A stretch of DNA of 64,000 nt from Solidesulfovibrio magneticus RS-1 (GTDB lineage: Bacteria > Desulfobacterota > Desulfovibrionia > Desulfovibrionales > Desulfovibrionaceae), in contig NC_012796.1 in NCBI RefSeq assembly GCF_000010665.1, positions 4,059,501 through 4,123,500 on the forward strand. The letters are read 5' to 3'. A program made the translations under genes and the position numbers. The notes beneath the pieces were generated by a model. That model made no database searches, had not been told where the DNA came from, and saw nothing but the letters and a program-made list of their open reading frames with translations. Shown here piece by piece: positions 8,213-17,674 of the stretch; position 1 is the first letter of the stretch, and each line of letters opens with the position of its first letter.

Positions 8213-10431
8213 GCCTCGCCCGTCCCCGGTCCTGGCGTGCCCAGGGAGGCGCCCAGGTCGTCGTTGACGGCCTGGCGCTTGACGTCGATGACCGAATCGA
8301 GCTTTCGCAGCCGTTCGATGGTGCGGTAGAGGTGGCTGGCGTCGCGCACCTCGATGCGGAAAACCAGGGCCGTGGTGCCGTCCACATTGGAATGGATGGC
8401 CCCGGAGTCGATGTTGACGCCCTCGTCGGCCAGAATGTTGGAGATTTTGCCCAAAACGCCCTTCTGGTTCTTGGCCAGGATGGACAGGCCGGCCGGATAG
8501 GGCTGCTCTTTTTCGCCCTCCCAGTTCACCTGCATGAGGCGTTCGGACTCCAGGTTGCGCACGTTGGGGCAATCGTGGGTGTGCACCACCACGCCGCGTC
8601 CGCGCGAAATGTAGCCCACGATGGCGTCGCCGGGCACCGGGTTGCAGCACTGGGCCAGACGCACCAGCACGTTGTCCACGCCCTGGATGCGCACGCCCTC
8701 GCCGGGCTTGCCCTTGGGGCCGGCCCCGGTTTCCGGCGCGGCGTGGGCCTCGGCCTTGGCCAGGGCGGCTTCGGCCTCCTCGCCTTCGCGCTTGGGCATG
8801 AGCCGGCCGATGATCTTTTTGGGTGTGATGCGCGAATAGCCCACGGCCGAAAGAATGTCGTCCACGCCGACCAGGGACATGTCGTGAGCCAGGGCCAGCA
8901 ACGAGCCGTCTTTTATGGCCTTGTTGATGTTGACGCCATCTTTTCGGCCCTGCTTTTCGAGCATCTCCCGGCCAAGGACGATGGAGCGTTCGCGCTCCTC
9001 GGTGCGGATGAAATGCTTGACCCGGGTGCGGGCCTTGGCCGTCTTGACGAACTTGAGCCAGTCACGGTTGGGCCGGCGGTTCTTGTCGGTGATGATCTCG
9101 ACGGTGTCGCCGTTTTTGAGCGGCGTCTCCAGGGGCACGAGCTTGCCGTTGACCTTGGCCCCGGCGCAGTGTTCGCCCACGGCCGTGTGGATGAGGAAGG
9201 CCAGATCCACGGCCGTGGCCCCTTCGGGCAGTTCCTTGACGTCGCCCTTGGGCGTGAAGACGTAGACCTCGTCCTGAAACAGGTCGAAACGCAGGTTGGT
9301 GACGAACTCCCGGGAGTCCTTGAGTTCGCGCTGCCAGTCCATGATCTGGCGCAGCCACTGGAAGCGCTCCACGTCCTTGGGGTTGAACTTCCCCCGCTCA
9401 CGCTCCTTGTACTTCCAGTGGGCGGCCACGCCCTCCTCGGCCAGCCGGTGCATCTCCTCGGTACGGATCTGGATCTCGATGCGCTCGCCCCCAGGCCCCA
9501 CCACCGTGGTGTGCAGGCTCTGGTACATGTTGGCCTTGGGCATGGAGATGTAGTCCTTGAAGCGCCCCGGCACGGGCTTCCACAAGGAGTGGACCAGCCC
9601 CAGCACGTGGTAGCACTCGCGGATGGTCTCCACGATGACCCGGAAAGCGACAAGATCGTGGACCTGGTCGATGGTCAGCCCCTGGACGCGCATCTTGTTG
9701 TGCACGCTCCACAGGTGCTTGCGCCGGCCCACGATGCGGGCCTTGATGTTGTTGGGGCCAAGCAGCTCGTTTAAGTGGCCGATGACCCGTTCGATGAAGG
9801 TCTCGTCCACGGTGTGGTGGGTGGCCACGCCTTCCACGAGCTGGGCGTAGATGTCGGGCTTGAGGTAGCGAAAACTCCAGTCCTCCAGCTCGGTCTTGAT
9901 GCGGTGCAACCCCAGGCGGTTGGCCAGGGGCGCGTAGATGTCCATGGTCTCCTGGGCAATAAGCGCCTGCTTGTGGGGCTTTTGGAACTCCAGGGTGCGC
10001 ATGTTGTGCAGGCGGTCGGCCAGCTTGACCAACACCACCCGGATGTCCTCGGCCATGGCCAGGATCATCTTGCGGATGTTTTCGGCCTGGGCCTCTTCCT
10101 TGGTCTCGAAGGGGATGAGGCTGATCTTGGTGACGCCGTCCACGATGTCGGCCACTTCCTCGCCGAAAAGCTCCTCGATCTCGTCCACGGTGGCCTTGGT
10201 GTCTTCCACGGTGTCGTGGAGCAGGCCCGAGGCGATGGAGGCGGCGTCCAGGCGCATGTCGGCCAGGATGCCGGCGGCTTCCAGGGGATGGGACAGGTAG
10301 GGTTCGCCGGAAAGGCGCACCTGTCCGGCGTGGGCGGCGGCGGAAAAGACGTAGGCCTTGGTGATGATCGCCTGCTCTTGTTCATTGAGGTAGGCGCTGG
10401 TCTTGTCGAGTATTTCGTTGATGCGGATCAT
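8209..10431 (-). CDS. RelA/SpoT-family (p)ppGpp synthetase/hydrolase
   Basis: A 740-residue enzyme controlling the stringent response alarmone. The HD hydrolase region is at residues 30-180, with HAGQVRLSGEPYLSHP and GLLHDTVEDT. The synthetase region is around 230-350, with GRFKDYISMPK and YQSLHTTVVG. TGS is around 385-445 (VYVFTPKGDVKELP) and ACT is at the C-terminus (SILAKNQKGVLGKIS). Both catalytic regions look intact, so it is probably bifunctional. The start at 10431 (MIRINEIL) is chosen over the GTG at 10452. It heads the operon with the split SbcCD genes, overlapping the next gene by four bases. Confidence 0.93.
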   Translation of the reverse strand: MIRINEILDKTSAYLNEQEQAIITKAYVFSAAAHAGQVRLSGEPYLSHPLEAAGILADMRLDAASIASGLLHDTVEDTKATVDEIEELFGEEVADIVDGVTKISLIPFETKEEAQAENIRKMILAMAEDIRVVLVKLADRLHNMRTLEFQKPHKQALIAQETMDIYAPLANRLGLHRIKTELEDWSFRYLKPDIYAQLVEGVATHHTVDETFIERVIGHLNELLGPNNIKARIVGRRKHLWSVHNKMRVQGLTIDQVHDLVAFRVIVETIRECYHVLGLVHSLWKPVPGRFKDYISMPKANMYQSLHTTVVGPGGERIEIQIRTEEMHRLAEEGVAAHWKYKERERGKFNPKDVERFQWLRQIMDWQRELKDSREFVTNLRFDLFQDEVYVFTPKGDVKELPEGATAVDLAFLIHTAVGEHCAGAKVNGKLVPLETPLKNGDTVEIITDKNRRPNRDWLKFVKTAKARTRVKHFIRTEERERSIVLGREMLEKQGRKDGVNINKAIKDGSLLALAHDMSLVGVDDILSAVGYSRITPKKIIGRLMPKREGEEAEAALAKAEAHAAPETGAGPKGKPGEGVRIQGVDNVLVRLAQCCNPVPGDAIVGYISRGRGVVVHTHDCPNVRNLESERLMQVNWEGEKEQPYPAGLSILAKNQKGVLGKISNILADEGVNIDSGAIHSNVDGTTALVFRIEVRDASHLYRTIERLRKLDSVIDVKRQAVNDDLGASLGTPGPGTGEA

Positions 10432-10515
10432 GGTGCTTATGGCCTCGCGCACAGGCGGCGGTCCAGACGGGTGAGGGAGGGCGCGGCGAAATCGCCGCCG
10501 CGCCCGAAAAGGTGA

Positions 10516-12207
10516 CTATTCCAGACGAAAGGTCTGCTTGTCGCGGGGAATCCACCACTTGGTGAAGTTGTAGCTGATGCCGGCCGGGGCCGGAACCACG
10601 CCCTGGATGCGGGCGGTGAGGATGGGCAGGCTGTAGGGCGTGTAGAGAAACATGTAGGGCTGGTCTTCGTGGAGGATCTTTTGGAAGGCGTCGTAGGCCT
10701 TCTTGCGCTCGGCCTGATCCAGGGTGCGCCGGCCGCGCTCCAGGAGCGCGTCCACCTCGGGATTCTTGTAGCCGATGAAGTTGAGTCCCCCGGGCACGGC
10801 GCTGCTGGAATGCCAGACGCTGTAATTGTCCGGGTCCTGGGCGATGGACCAGGCCAGCACGACGGCGTCGAAGTTCCCCTTATCCACGAATTCCTTGAGA
10901 AACGAGGCCCACTCCACGGTGCGGATGCCGACCTTTATGCCGATGGCCCCCAGTTCGCTTTGCAGGATGGTGGCGGCCTTGATGCGCTGTTCGTTGCCCT
11001 GGTTGGTGAGGATGGTGAAGGAAAAGGGCCGCCCCGAGGCGTCTTCCAGCACGCCGTCACCGTTGCGGTCGGTCCAGCCGGCCTCGGCCAGAAGCGCCTT
11101 GGCCTTGGCCGGGTCGTAGGCGTAGTCGGTGATGGTGGTGTCGTAGACCCAGGACCCGGGCTTGTAGGGGCCGATGGTGGGCACGCCAAGGCCCAGCAGC
11201 GCGCCCTTGATGATGCTTTCCTTGTTGACGGCCTGGGCCAGGGCACGGCGCACCCGGGCGTCGGTGAAATACGGGCTTTTAAGGTTGTAGGCCAGATAGG
11301 TGTAGCCAAAGGACAGGTACTTGTACTTGCGCCAGTCGGCGTCCCAGGCCTGCCCCGTGGTCTGGTAGAGGTACTGCTGGGGGGTCAGGCCCATCATGTC
11401 CAGGTTGCCGGCCTTAAGCTCCAGAAACATGGTCGAGGTGTCCGGGATGATGCGGTAGACCACCTGATCAATGTTGGGCCGGCCTTCGAAGTAGTCGGGA
11501 TTGTAGCGCAGGGTCAGGCTCTTGCCCGGCTCCCATTTGTCCAGGATATAGGGGCCGCAGCCGATGGGCTCCCGGGCGTACTTGGTGGTCATCATGTCCT
11601 GGCCGGCCAGCAGATGCTTGGGCAGGATGGAACCGGCCCAGGTGACCAGCGCCCGGGCAAAAGGCTCGGCGTAGCGCACCTCAAAGGAATACTTGCCGGT
11701 GACCGTGAAGCTGGAGATGACCTTGTAATCCTCGGCGTAGGCCGTGGGCGTTTTCGGGTCGATCATGAGCTTGTAGGTGAATTCCACATCCTGCGCGGTC
11801 AGTTCCACGCCGTCGGTCCAACGGATGCCGGGGCGCAGCCAGAACTTGAGGAGCTTGCCGTCCTCGGCCACTTCGTAGCGCTCGGCGGCGAAGCACTCGA
11901 GCTTGATGTCCTTGTCGTAGCGCAAGGGCGACACGTAGAGCAGATCGGCCACCTCGTGGGAGGCCGAATCCGAGGCCAGGTAGGGGATGAGGTTGGACGG
12001 CTCGCCGATGGTGGCCATGACGATGCGGCCGCCGGTCTCGGGCTGGCCGGCCGGCGCGGCCGGCGGCTGAGGGGCGGCCGTCTGTGCCGTCGCCGAGGCC
12101 GCGGCCGACTTGGCCGCTTTTTCCTCCGGCTTGGACGGGCCGTCGCAGCCGCCAAGCAGAAGCGATCCCAGGACCAGGACGAGAAATGCCGCGTGCGCCG
12201 GACGCAT
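10516..12207 (-). CDS. ABC-type peptide-binding lipoprotein (SBP_bac_5)
   Basis: A 563-residue solute-binding protein of the oligopeptide/nickel type. A lipoprotein signal ends in LLGGC at residues 17-21, so the mature protein should be anchored by its N-terminal Cys. A Pro/Ala/Lys-rich linker follows, then the family pattern: DLLYVSPLRYD, FWLRPGIRWTDG (typical of family 5), PIGCGPYILDKWEPG and RRALAQAVNKE. No permease or ATPase genes are adjacent, so the transporter partner is elsewhere. The ligand cannot be told from sequence; peptides are most likely. AAGGAG precedes the ATG. Confidence 0.92.
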   Translation of the reverse strand: MRPAHAAFLVLVLGSLLLGGCDGPSKPEEKAAKSAAASATAQTAAPQPPAAPAGQPETGGRIVMATIGEPSNLIPYLASDSASHEVADLLYVSPLRYDKDIKLECFAAERYEVAEDGKLLKFWLRPGIRWTDGVELTAQDVEFTYKLMIDPKTPTAYAEDYKVISSFTVTGKYSFEVRYAEPFARALVTWAGSILPKHLLAGQDMMTTKYAREPIGCGPYILDKWEPGKSLTLRYNPDYFEGRPNIDQVVYRIIPDTSTMFLELKAGNLDMMGLTPQQYLYQTTGQAWDADWRKYKYLSFGYTYLAYNLKSPYFTDARVRRALAQAVNKESIIKGALLGLGVPTIGPYKPGSWVYDTTITDYAYDPAKAKALLAEAGWTDRNGDGVLEDASGRPFSFTILTNQGNEQRIKAATILQSELGAIGIKVGIRTVEWASFLKEFVDKGNFDAVVLAWSIAQDPDNYSVWHSSSAVPGGLNFIGYKNPEVDALLERGRRTLDQAERKKAYDAFQKILHEDQPYMFLYTPYSLPILTARIQGVVPAPAGISYNFTKWWIPRDKQTFRLE

Positions 12208-12485
12208 AGTTCTCCTTTTTGCTTGCTACGACCGCCCAAAACACCGTATTGGTGCGGATGCGCAAGGCCTCGTGCCCCTACTGCATATACGGAGCCACCC
12301 AAAAACAAAAGCGCTTTTTCCCGCGCCCCCACGACCCGGACCGGCCCTTGGGGCGTCGGCAATATTTCCGTTCCAAAACGGTCTGAAATCGGGTAATCGG
12401 CCCGAACCCGTCCGCCCCGTGCCGGCCTGCGCAGCAGCCGTCGCGAGATGCGGCGCGGCAAGTCGCACCAAGGAGTCCAAGGCCC

Positions 12486-15400
12486 ATGGCCAACGGAAAC
12501 GACGAAACCAAAATCAAAGCGTTGCTCGGGGAATTCGTTCGCGAAACCGTCCCCGAGTACATCCTGGACGGCGCCCACGCCATTGTGGCCGGCGGCGGCA
12601 TCCAGAAGCTCACGGTCAACCGGCACGACAACTTCTGGGATGTGGAAGGTCAGGTCCAGGGTGACGATTTCCAGGTCTACGCCTCGGAACTTTCGGTCAA
12701 CCTGCGTGAAGGCAACATCAACTTTTTCTGCAACTGTCCGGATTCCTTCTCCGGCGTGTGTCGCCATGTCGGGGCCACGGCGCTCAAATGCCTGCGCACC
12801 CTGGACGAGGCCTCCGGCGACGGAGAGACGTCCGACAGCGCAGCCCACGCCGCACGCGGAGAATGGCGGCAGACCTTCCGCACCTATTTTTCCACCGAGC
12901 CCGAGCCCGAACCCGGCCGCCACTACCTCATCTTCCGCTTCCACCCCGAGCCCGGCCGGCTCCAGGTGGCCTTTTTCCGGGCCAGGCAGAACAAGTCCGG
13001 CATCTCCCAGGTCCACTCCGAGATCACCCTGGAGCAGATCATCAAGAACCCGGACTGGTCCGAGCTGTCCCCCACCCTGCCTGTCGTGGCCGAGATGCTT
13101 GAGCACCACCTCGACTACGCCGGCCACCGGGTGGAAATTCCGCCCGGACTGCTGGCCTGGTTTTTCTGGGCCATCGGCAAGGAATACTACCTCTACTGGC
13201 GCGACACCGAACAGCCCGTGCGCATCGAGTCCAAGACCATGCGCCTGCAGCTGGCCCCCAGGCTCCAGGAAGACGGCCTGTCCTTTGACATCCTGCTTGG
13301 CAGCCCGGGCAAGTCGCCCTTTTCCATCCTCGGCCAGGAGGTCTATTTCTACGGCCAGATGCCCATCTGGGTGTGCTGGAAAAACGCCTTCTATCCGGTC
13401 CAGACCGGCCTGCCGCCCCAGCTCGTGTCGGACATGACGCAAAATCCGCCCTTTATCCCCACCGCCGACGTGTCGGAATTCCTCGACCGGGTGTGGACCC
13501 ATCTGCCCATGACCGACCTGTACGGCCAGGAAGAGTTCCTGGTCAAAATGCAGCCGTTTTTCGTGCCGGCCAACTTCGATCCGAAGATCTTCCTCGACGA
13601 GGAAGGAAGCCTCCTTACTCTGCAAATCCAGAACGTCTACCAGACCGAGCACGGCGAGATCACGGTCCCCGGCCCCAACCCCGATCTCATGACCGCCTCG
13701 TATCTCCACGACGGCAAATCGTATCTCATCGCCCGGGACTGCGACCAGGAGCAGGCGCTTATTTCCATGCTGGCGGAAATGCGCTTCCAGGCCAGAAACA
13801 ACGCCAACTGGTTCCTGGAAACCGAGGAAGCCATTGTCTTTTTGCTCGACGCCTACCCCAAACTCATCGAGAAGTATCGGGTCTTTGGCGAAAAGAACCT
13901 GACCCGCTACAAGGTACGCCTGTCCACCCCGGTCATCGTGGCCGAAGTGGAGTCCAAGGAAGAGGAAAAGTGGTTCAACCTCGACTTGCAGGTGCAATAC
14001 GACGACCAGCGTGTGCCCATCGAGAAGATCTGGAAGGCCTGGACCCAAGGCAAGCGGTATGTCCAGCTCAAGGACGGCTCCTACACCAGCCTGCCCGAAT
14101 CGTGGTTGGAAAAGCTCGCCCACAAGCTGCGGGCCCTGGGCTACGACACGGACAAGCCGCCCCAGACCAAGTTCAAGCAGTTCGAGGCCCCGGTCCTGGA
14201 CAAGCTCCTGGAGGACATGCCCGAGGCCCGCACCGACTCGTTTTGGAACAACCTGCGCCAGAAGATCCACAGCTTCCGCGAGATCGTCCAGGTGCGGCCA
14301 CCCAAGGGCTTAAACGCCACCCTGCGGCCCTATCAGGTCCAGGGGCTTTCCTACCTCAATTTCCTGCGCGAATACGGTTTCGGCGGCATCCTGGCCGACG
14401 AAATGGGCCTGGGCAAGACCGTCCAGACCCTGTCGTTCATTCAGCACAACGTCGAGCGCGGGGCCATTGGCCCCAACCTCATCGTCGTGCCGACCTCGGT
14501 TTTGCCCAACTGGGAGCGCGAGGCCCAGAAATTCGTGCCCGACCTCAAGCAGCTCATCATCTACGGGGCACGGCGCGAAAACATGTTCAGGCGCATCGCC
14601 GAATCCGACCTCGTCATCACCACCTACGCGCTCCTGCGCCGGGACCTCGACGAGCTGCTCAAATACGAATTCGCCTCCATCATCCTCGACGAAGCCCAGA
14701 ACATCAAGAACCCCAATACGATCACCGCCCGGGCCGTGCGGCGTCTGGCCGGCAAGACCCGGCTTTGCCTGTCCGGCACGCCCATCGAGAACAACCTCTT
14801 CGAGCTGTGGTCGCTGTTCGAGTTTCTCATGCCGGGCTTCCTCGGCGGCCAGAACGCCTTCCAGCGCGGCATCGTCAAGCCCATCAAGGACGGCGACGCC
14901 GAAACCCTTGATTACCTGCGCGGCCGGGTCAAACCCTTCATCCTGCGGCGCACCAAAAACGAGGTGGCCAAGGATCTGCCGCCCAAGGTGGAAAACACCT
15001 ACTACTGCAATCTTCTTGACGAGCAGTTGGAGCTTTACGCCGCCCTGGCCAAAAAGCTCAAGGAACAGGTGTTGGCCACCGTCGATGAAAAGGGCATGGC
15101 CAAGTCGCAGATGTCGATTCTCGACGCGCTGTTAAAGCTGCGCCAGATCTGCTGCCACCCGCGCCTGCTCAAGCTCGACCTGCCCGGCGTCAACACCAAC
15201 CTGCCCTCGGGCAAGTTCGATGCCTTCAAGGACCTCATCACGGACTGCATCGAGGAAGGCCACAAGGTGCTGGTCTTTTCCCAGTTCGTGCAGATGCTCC
15301 ATATCATCCGGTCCTGGATGAGCATCAGCCAGATGCCGTTTTGCTACCTCGACGGTTCCAGCAAGGACCGCTTCGATCAGGTGGACAAGTTCAACCAGAC

Positions 15401-15713
15401 CGAGGACATCAAGGTGTTCCTCATCTCCCTCAAGGCCGGCGGCACGGGGCTTAACCTCACCAGCGCCGACTACGTCATCCACTACGACCCGTGGTGGAAC
15501 CCGGCCGTGGAAAACCAGGCCACGGACCGCACCCACCGCATCGGCCAGTTGCGCCAGGTCTTCTCCTACAAGCTCATCTGCCAGAACACGGTGGAAGAAA
15601 AGATCCTCAAGCTCCAGGAACAGAAAAAGGACGTGGCCGAGGCCGTCATCCCCGGCCAGGACGCCTTCAAGTCCCTCACGCGCACCGACCTGGAATCGCT
15701 TTTTGACGTCTAG
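12486..15713 (+). CDS. SWIM zinc finger SNF2-family helicase
   Basis: A 1075-residue SNF2/Swi2 ATPase. The N-terminus has a SWIM finger, CNCPDSFSGVCRH, near residues 80-92 (CxC and CxH). The middle is an unassigned bacterial SNF2 N-region. The helicase core begins near residue 620: ADEMGLGKTVQT (Walker A), LDEAQNIKNP (DEAQ box), LSGTPIENN (motif III), then the C-lobe with LKAGGTGLNLT and DRTHRIGQ (motifs V and VI). These enzymes move along DNA to remodel protein-DNA complexes; the bacterial substrate is usually unknown. Start chosen from AAGGAG 12 bases upstream. It is a single gene followed by a terminator. Confidence 0.93.
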   Translation: MANGNDETKIKALLGEFVRETVPEYILDGAHAIVAGGGIQKLTVNRHDNFWDVEGQVQGDDFQVYASELSVNLREGNINFFCNCPDSFSGVCRHVGATALKCLRTLDEASGDGETSDSAAHAARGEWRQTFRTYFSTEPEPEPGRHYLIFRFHPEPGRLQVAFFRARQNKSGISQVHSEITLEQIIKNPDWSELSPTLPVVAEMLEHHLDYAGHRVEIPPGLLAWFFWAIGKEYYLYWRDTEQPVRIESKTMRLQLAPRLQEDGLSFDILLGSPGKSPFSILGQEVYFYGQMPIWVCWKNAFYPVQTGLPPQLVSDMTQNPPFIPTADVSEFLDRVWTHLPMTDLYGQEEFLVKMQPFFVPANFDPKIFLDEEGSLLTLQIQNVYQTEHGEITVPGPNPDLMTASYLHDGKSYLIARDCDQEQALISMLAEMRFQARNNANWFLETEEAIVFLLDAYPKLIEKYRVFGEKNLTRYKVRLSTPVIVAEVESKEEEKWFNLDLQVQYDDQRVPIEKIWKAWTQGKRYVQLKDGSYTSLPESWLEKLAHKLRALGYDTDKPPQTKFKQFEAPVLDKLLEDMPEARTDSFWNNLRQKIHSFREIVQVRPPKGLNATLRPYQVQGLSYLNFLREYGFGGILADEMGLGKTVQTLSFIQHNVERGAIGPNLIVVPTSVLPNWEREAQKFVPDLKQLIIYGARRENMFRRIAESDLVITTYALLRRDLDELLKYEFASIILDEAQNIKNPNTITARAVRRLAGKTRLCLSGTPIENNLFELWSLFEFLMPGFLGGQNAFQRGIVKPIKDGDAETLDYLRGRVKPFILRRTKNEVAKDLPPKVENTYYCNLLDEQLELYAALAKKLKEQVLATVDEKGMAKSQMSILDALLKLRQICCHPRLLKLDLPGVNTNLPSGKFDAFKDLITDCIEEGHKVLVFSQFVQMLHIIRSWMSISQMPFCYLDGSSKDRFDQVDKFNQTEDIKVFLISLKAGGTGLNLTSADYVIHYDPWWNPAVENQATDRTHRIGQLRQVFSYKLICQNTVEEKILKLQEQKKDVAEAVIPGQDAFKSLTRTDLESLFDV

Positions 15714-15747
15714 GCCGACGACGTCGGCATCGAAGCAAAGGCAAGGG

Positions 15748-15770
15748 GGGGGGCTGGAGCCCCCCTTTTT
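15748..15770 (+). terminator. intrinsic terminator after SNF2 gene
   Basis: GGGGGGC/GCCCCCC with a TGGA loop and five T residues. The 312-base gap that follows (15771-16082) holds no gene I can support. Confidence 0.85.
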
Positions 15771-16082
15771 CTTGGCGTTGAGCCAACCTGCAGCGGACGT
15801 TGCGTCTGTTTACTTTCCACACTACTGTCCACCGACATTCATTCACCCAGAAAAAACGCATTGAGAGCGAAGCCTTTTTAATGGCCACAGTCAGAAAAAA
15901 ACTGGTATATTCACTTTCCATTGCCCGCTCAAACGCAGCATATGTTTTCGCTTTTCGTCGGCCAGTATTTGGCTTAACAAAGGTCCAAGAACGTCTTGCG
16001 GCAACGGCGCGGATGCGCTCCTTCCCTTCGCCAACAACCGCGAGCCAAGCATAACCTCCGCCCCGCCAGTGAGGATACGTCC

Positions 16083-17591
16083 ATGCCCCCCCTGCGCCGC
16101 AACTCCAGGGCCGTTCTGGCCGCCTTCTTCGTCTTTTGGCTGTTTGGCGTCTGCTCCTCGGCTCTGGCCGGCGGCAAGGACCTCTCCTGGAACGCCCTGC
16201 CCACTGCGAGCCTGACGGAAAATGGCCAAGCCAGGGTCATCGTCGGCTTCGCCGTGACCGATTATGACGAACTGGCCACCGCCTCCCGCAGCCACAAGGT
16301 GGTGACGCCCGAAGAAGCCGGCCTGTCCCGCAACGCCGCCCTGGCTGCCGACGCCGCCCTGGCCAGGGCCGTGCGGCGCGGGGCCGACGCCGTCATAGCC
16401 GACCTGCCGGCCAAGGCCTATACCGTCCATCGGACCTATTCCGCCCTGCCCTACGCCGCCCTGTCCGTGACCCCCGAGGGTCTGGCCGCCTTGCGGGATA
16501 ATCCCAAGGTCACTTCCATCGAGGTGGACGCGCCCGTGCCCCTGCCGCTGCCCGTGCCGGAAAGCCAGGCCAAGGGCGACGACGCGGCAAGCGACTCCGT
16601 GGATCTGCCGAGCGCCAACCTCAACTGGGGGCCGCCCAAGATCGGGGCCGATACGGCCTGGGCCCGGGGCTACACCGGCCAGGGCTGGCATGTGGCCATC
16701 CTCGACACCGGCATTCGCCGCACCCATGAATTTTTTGCCGGCAAGACCATTGTCGAGGCCTGCTTCAGTGCCGCCGCCAACTGTCCCGGCGGCACGACCT
16801 CGGCCTACGGGACCGGCAGCGCCGCCCATTATTCCAGCAGCCTCCAGGGTTGGGACCACGGCACCCACTGCGCCGGCATCGCCGCCGGCAAGAAAGCCGA
16901 CGGCTCCGTGGCCGGCGTGGCCAAGGACGCCAACCTCATAGCCGTGCAGGTCTTTTCGATCATCGATCCATCAACCTCGCCCTGGGTCGGCTCCTATCCC
17001 AGCGACCAGCTTGACGGCCTCAACTACGTCTATTCCTTGCGCAACACCTACAGCATCGCCGCCGCCAGCATGAGCCTCGGCGGCGGCTCCTATTCCAGCG
17101 CCTGCGACACGGGCGAATCACGCAAGACCGCCATCGACCAATTGCGGGCCGTCAACATCCCCACCACCATCGCCACAGGCAACGACTATTATTGTAGCTC
17201 CATCGGCGCGCCGGCTTGCATCTCCTCGGCCATCGCCGTGGGCGCTTCCACCTCGACCGATGCTCGCAGCGCTTTCAGCAACTGGCATCCCACGCTCCAG
17301 ACCATCTTCGCCCCCGGCTCAAGCATTTATTCCTCCACAGGCGATTCGGACACGAGCTACGAGTCCTGGAACGGCACGTCCATGGCCACGCCCCACGTGG
17401 CCGGAGCCTGGGCGCTGCTGCGCCAGAACCGGCCAAACGACTCCGTCAACGCCATCTTGACGCGCCTTCTGGCCGGCAGTCCGTCCATTACCACCACCTG
17501 TCCGTCCGACGGCAGCCTCCCCAGAATCTTCATTCCGGCGGCCCTACAAGCCGCATCCATCGCGCCCATCTTGCCGATTTTGCTCGAATAG
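16083..17591 (+). CDS. subtilisin-like serine protease (S8), exported
   Basis: A 502-residue exported protease. Residues 1-30 form a signal peptide with hydrophobic core VLAAFFVFWLFGV and an ALA cleavage site. A propeptide-like inhibitor region follows (residues 50-150), then the S8 catalytic domain with Asp in HVAILDTGIRR, His in DHGTHCAGIAAG and Ser in NGTSMATPHVAGA. All three catalytic residues are present. The oxyanion Asn is probably in TTIATGNDYYC. The start at 16083 is preferred over the upstream GTG/ATG because GAGGA precedes it and the signal peptide starts there. The short tail after the catalytic domain shows no anchor. Substrate unknown. Confidence 0.93.
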   Translation: MPPLRRNSRAVLAAFFVFWLFGVCSSALAGGKDLSWNALPTASLTENGQARVIVGFAVTDYDELATASRSHKVVTPEEAGLSRNAALAADAALARAVRRGADAVIADLPAKAYTVHRTYSALPYAALSVTPEGLAALRDNPKVTSIEVDAPVPLPLPVPESQAKGDDAASDSVDLPSANLNWGPPKIGADTAWARGYTGQGWHVAILDTGIRRTHEFFAGKTIVEACFSAAANCPGGTTSAYGTGSAAHYSSSLQGWDHGTHCAGIAAGKKADGSVAGVAKDANLIAVQVFSIIDPSTSPWVGSYPSDQLDGLNYVYSLRNTYSIAAASMSLGGGSYSSACDTGESRKTAIDQLRAVNIPTTIATGNDYYCSSIGAPACISSAIAVGASTSTDARSAFSNWHPTLQTIFAPGSSIYSSTGDSDTSYESWNGTSMATPHVAGAWALLRQNRPNDSVNAILTRLLAGSPSITTTCPSDGSLPRIFIPAALQAASIAPILPILLE

Positions 17592-17674
17592 ACGACCGTA
17601 GGCGGCGGGTTTACCGGACGCCGCGTCCCCGTATCGGAACCCTCGATCAGCCGCGGAAGGATAAAGAGACAAAG

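Noticed and set aside
8332-9774. Long plus-strand frame opposite relA
   Set aside because: It lies fully within the RelA/SpoT gene and shows the His/Gly/Val bias of antisense frames.
11799-14270. Long minus-strand frame across the lipoprotein and SNF2 genes
   Set aside because: It spans two well-supported genes and matches neither family; it is a shadow frame.
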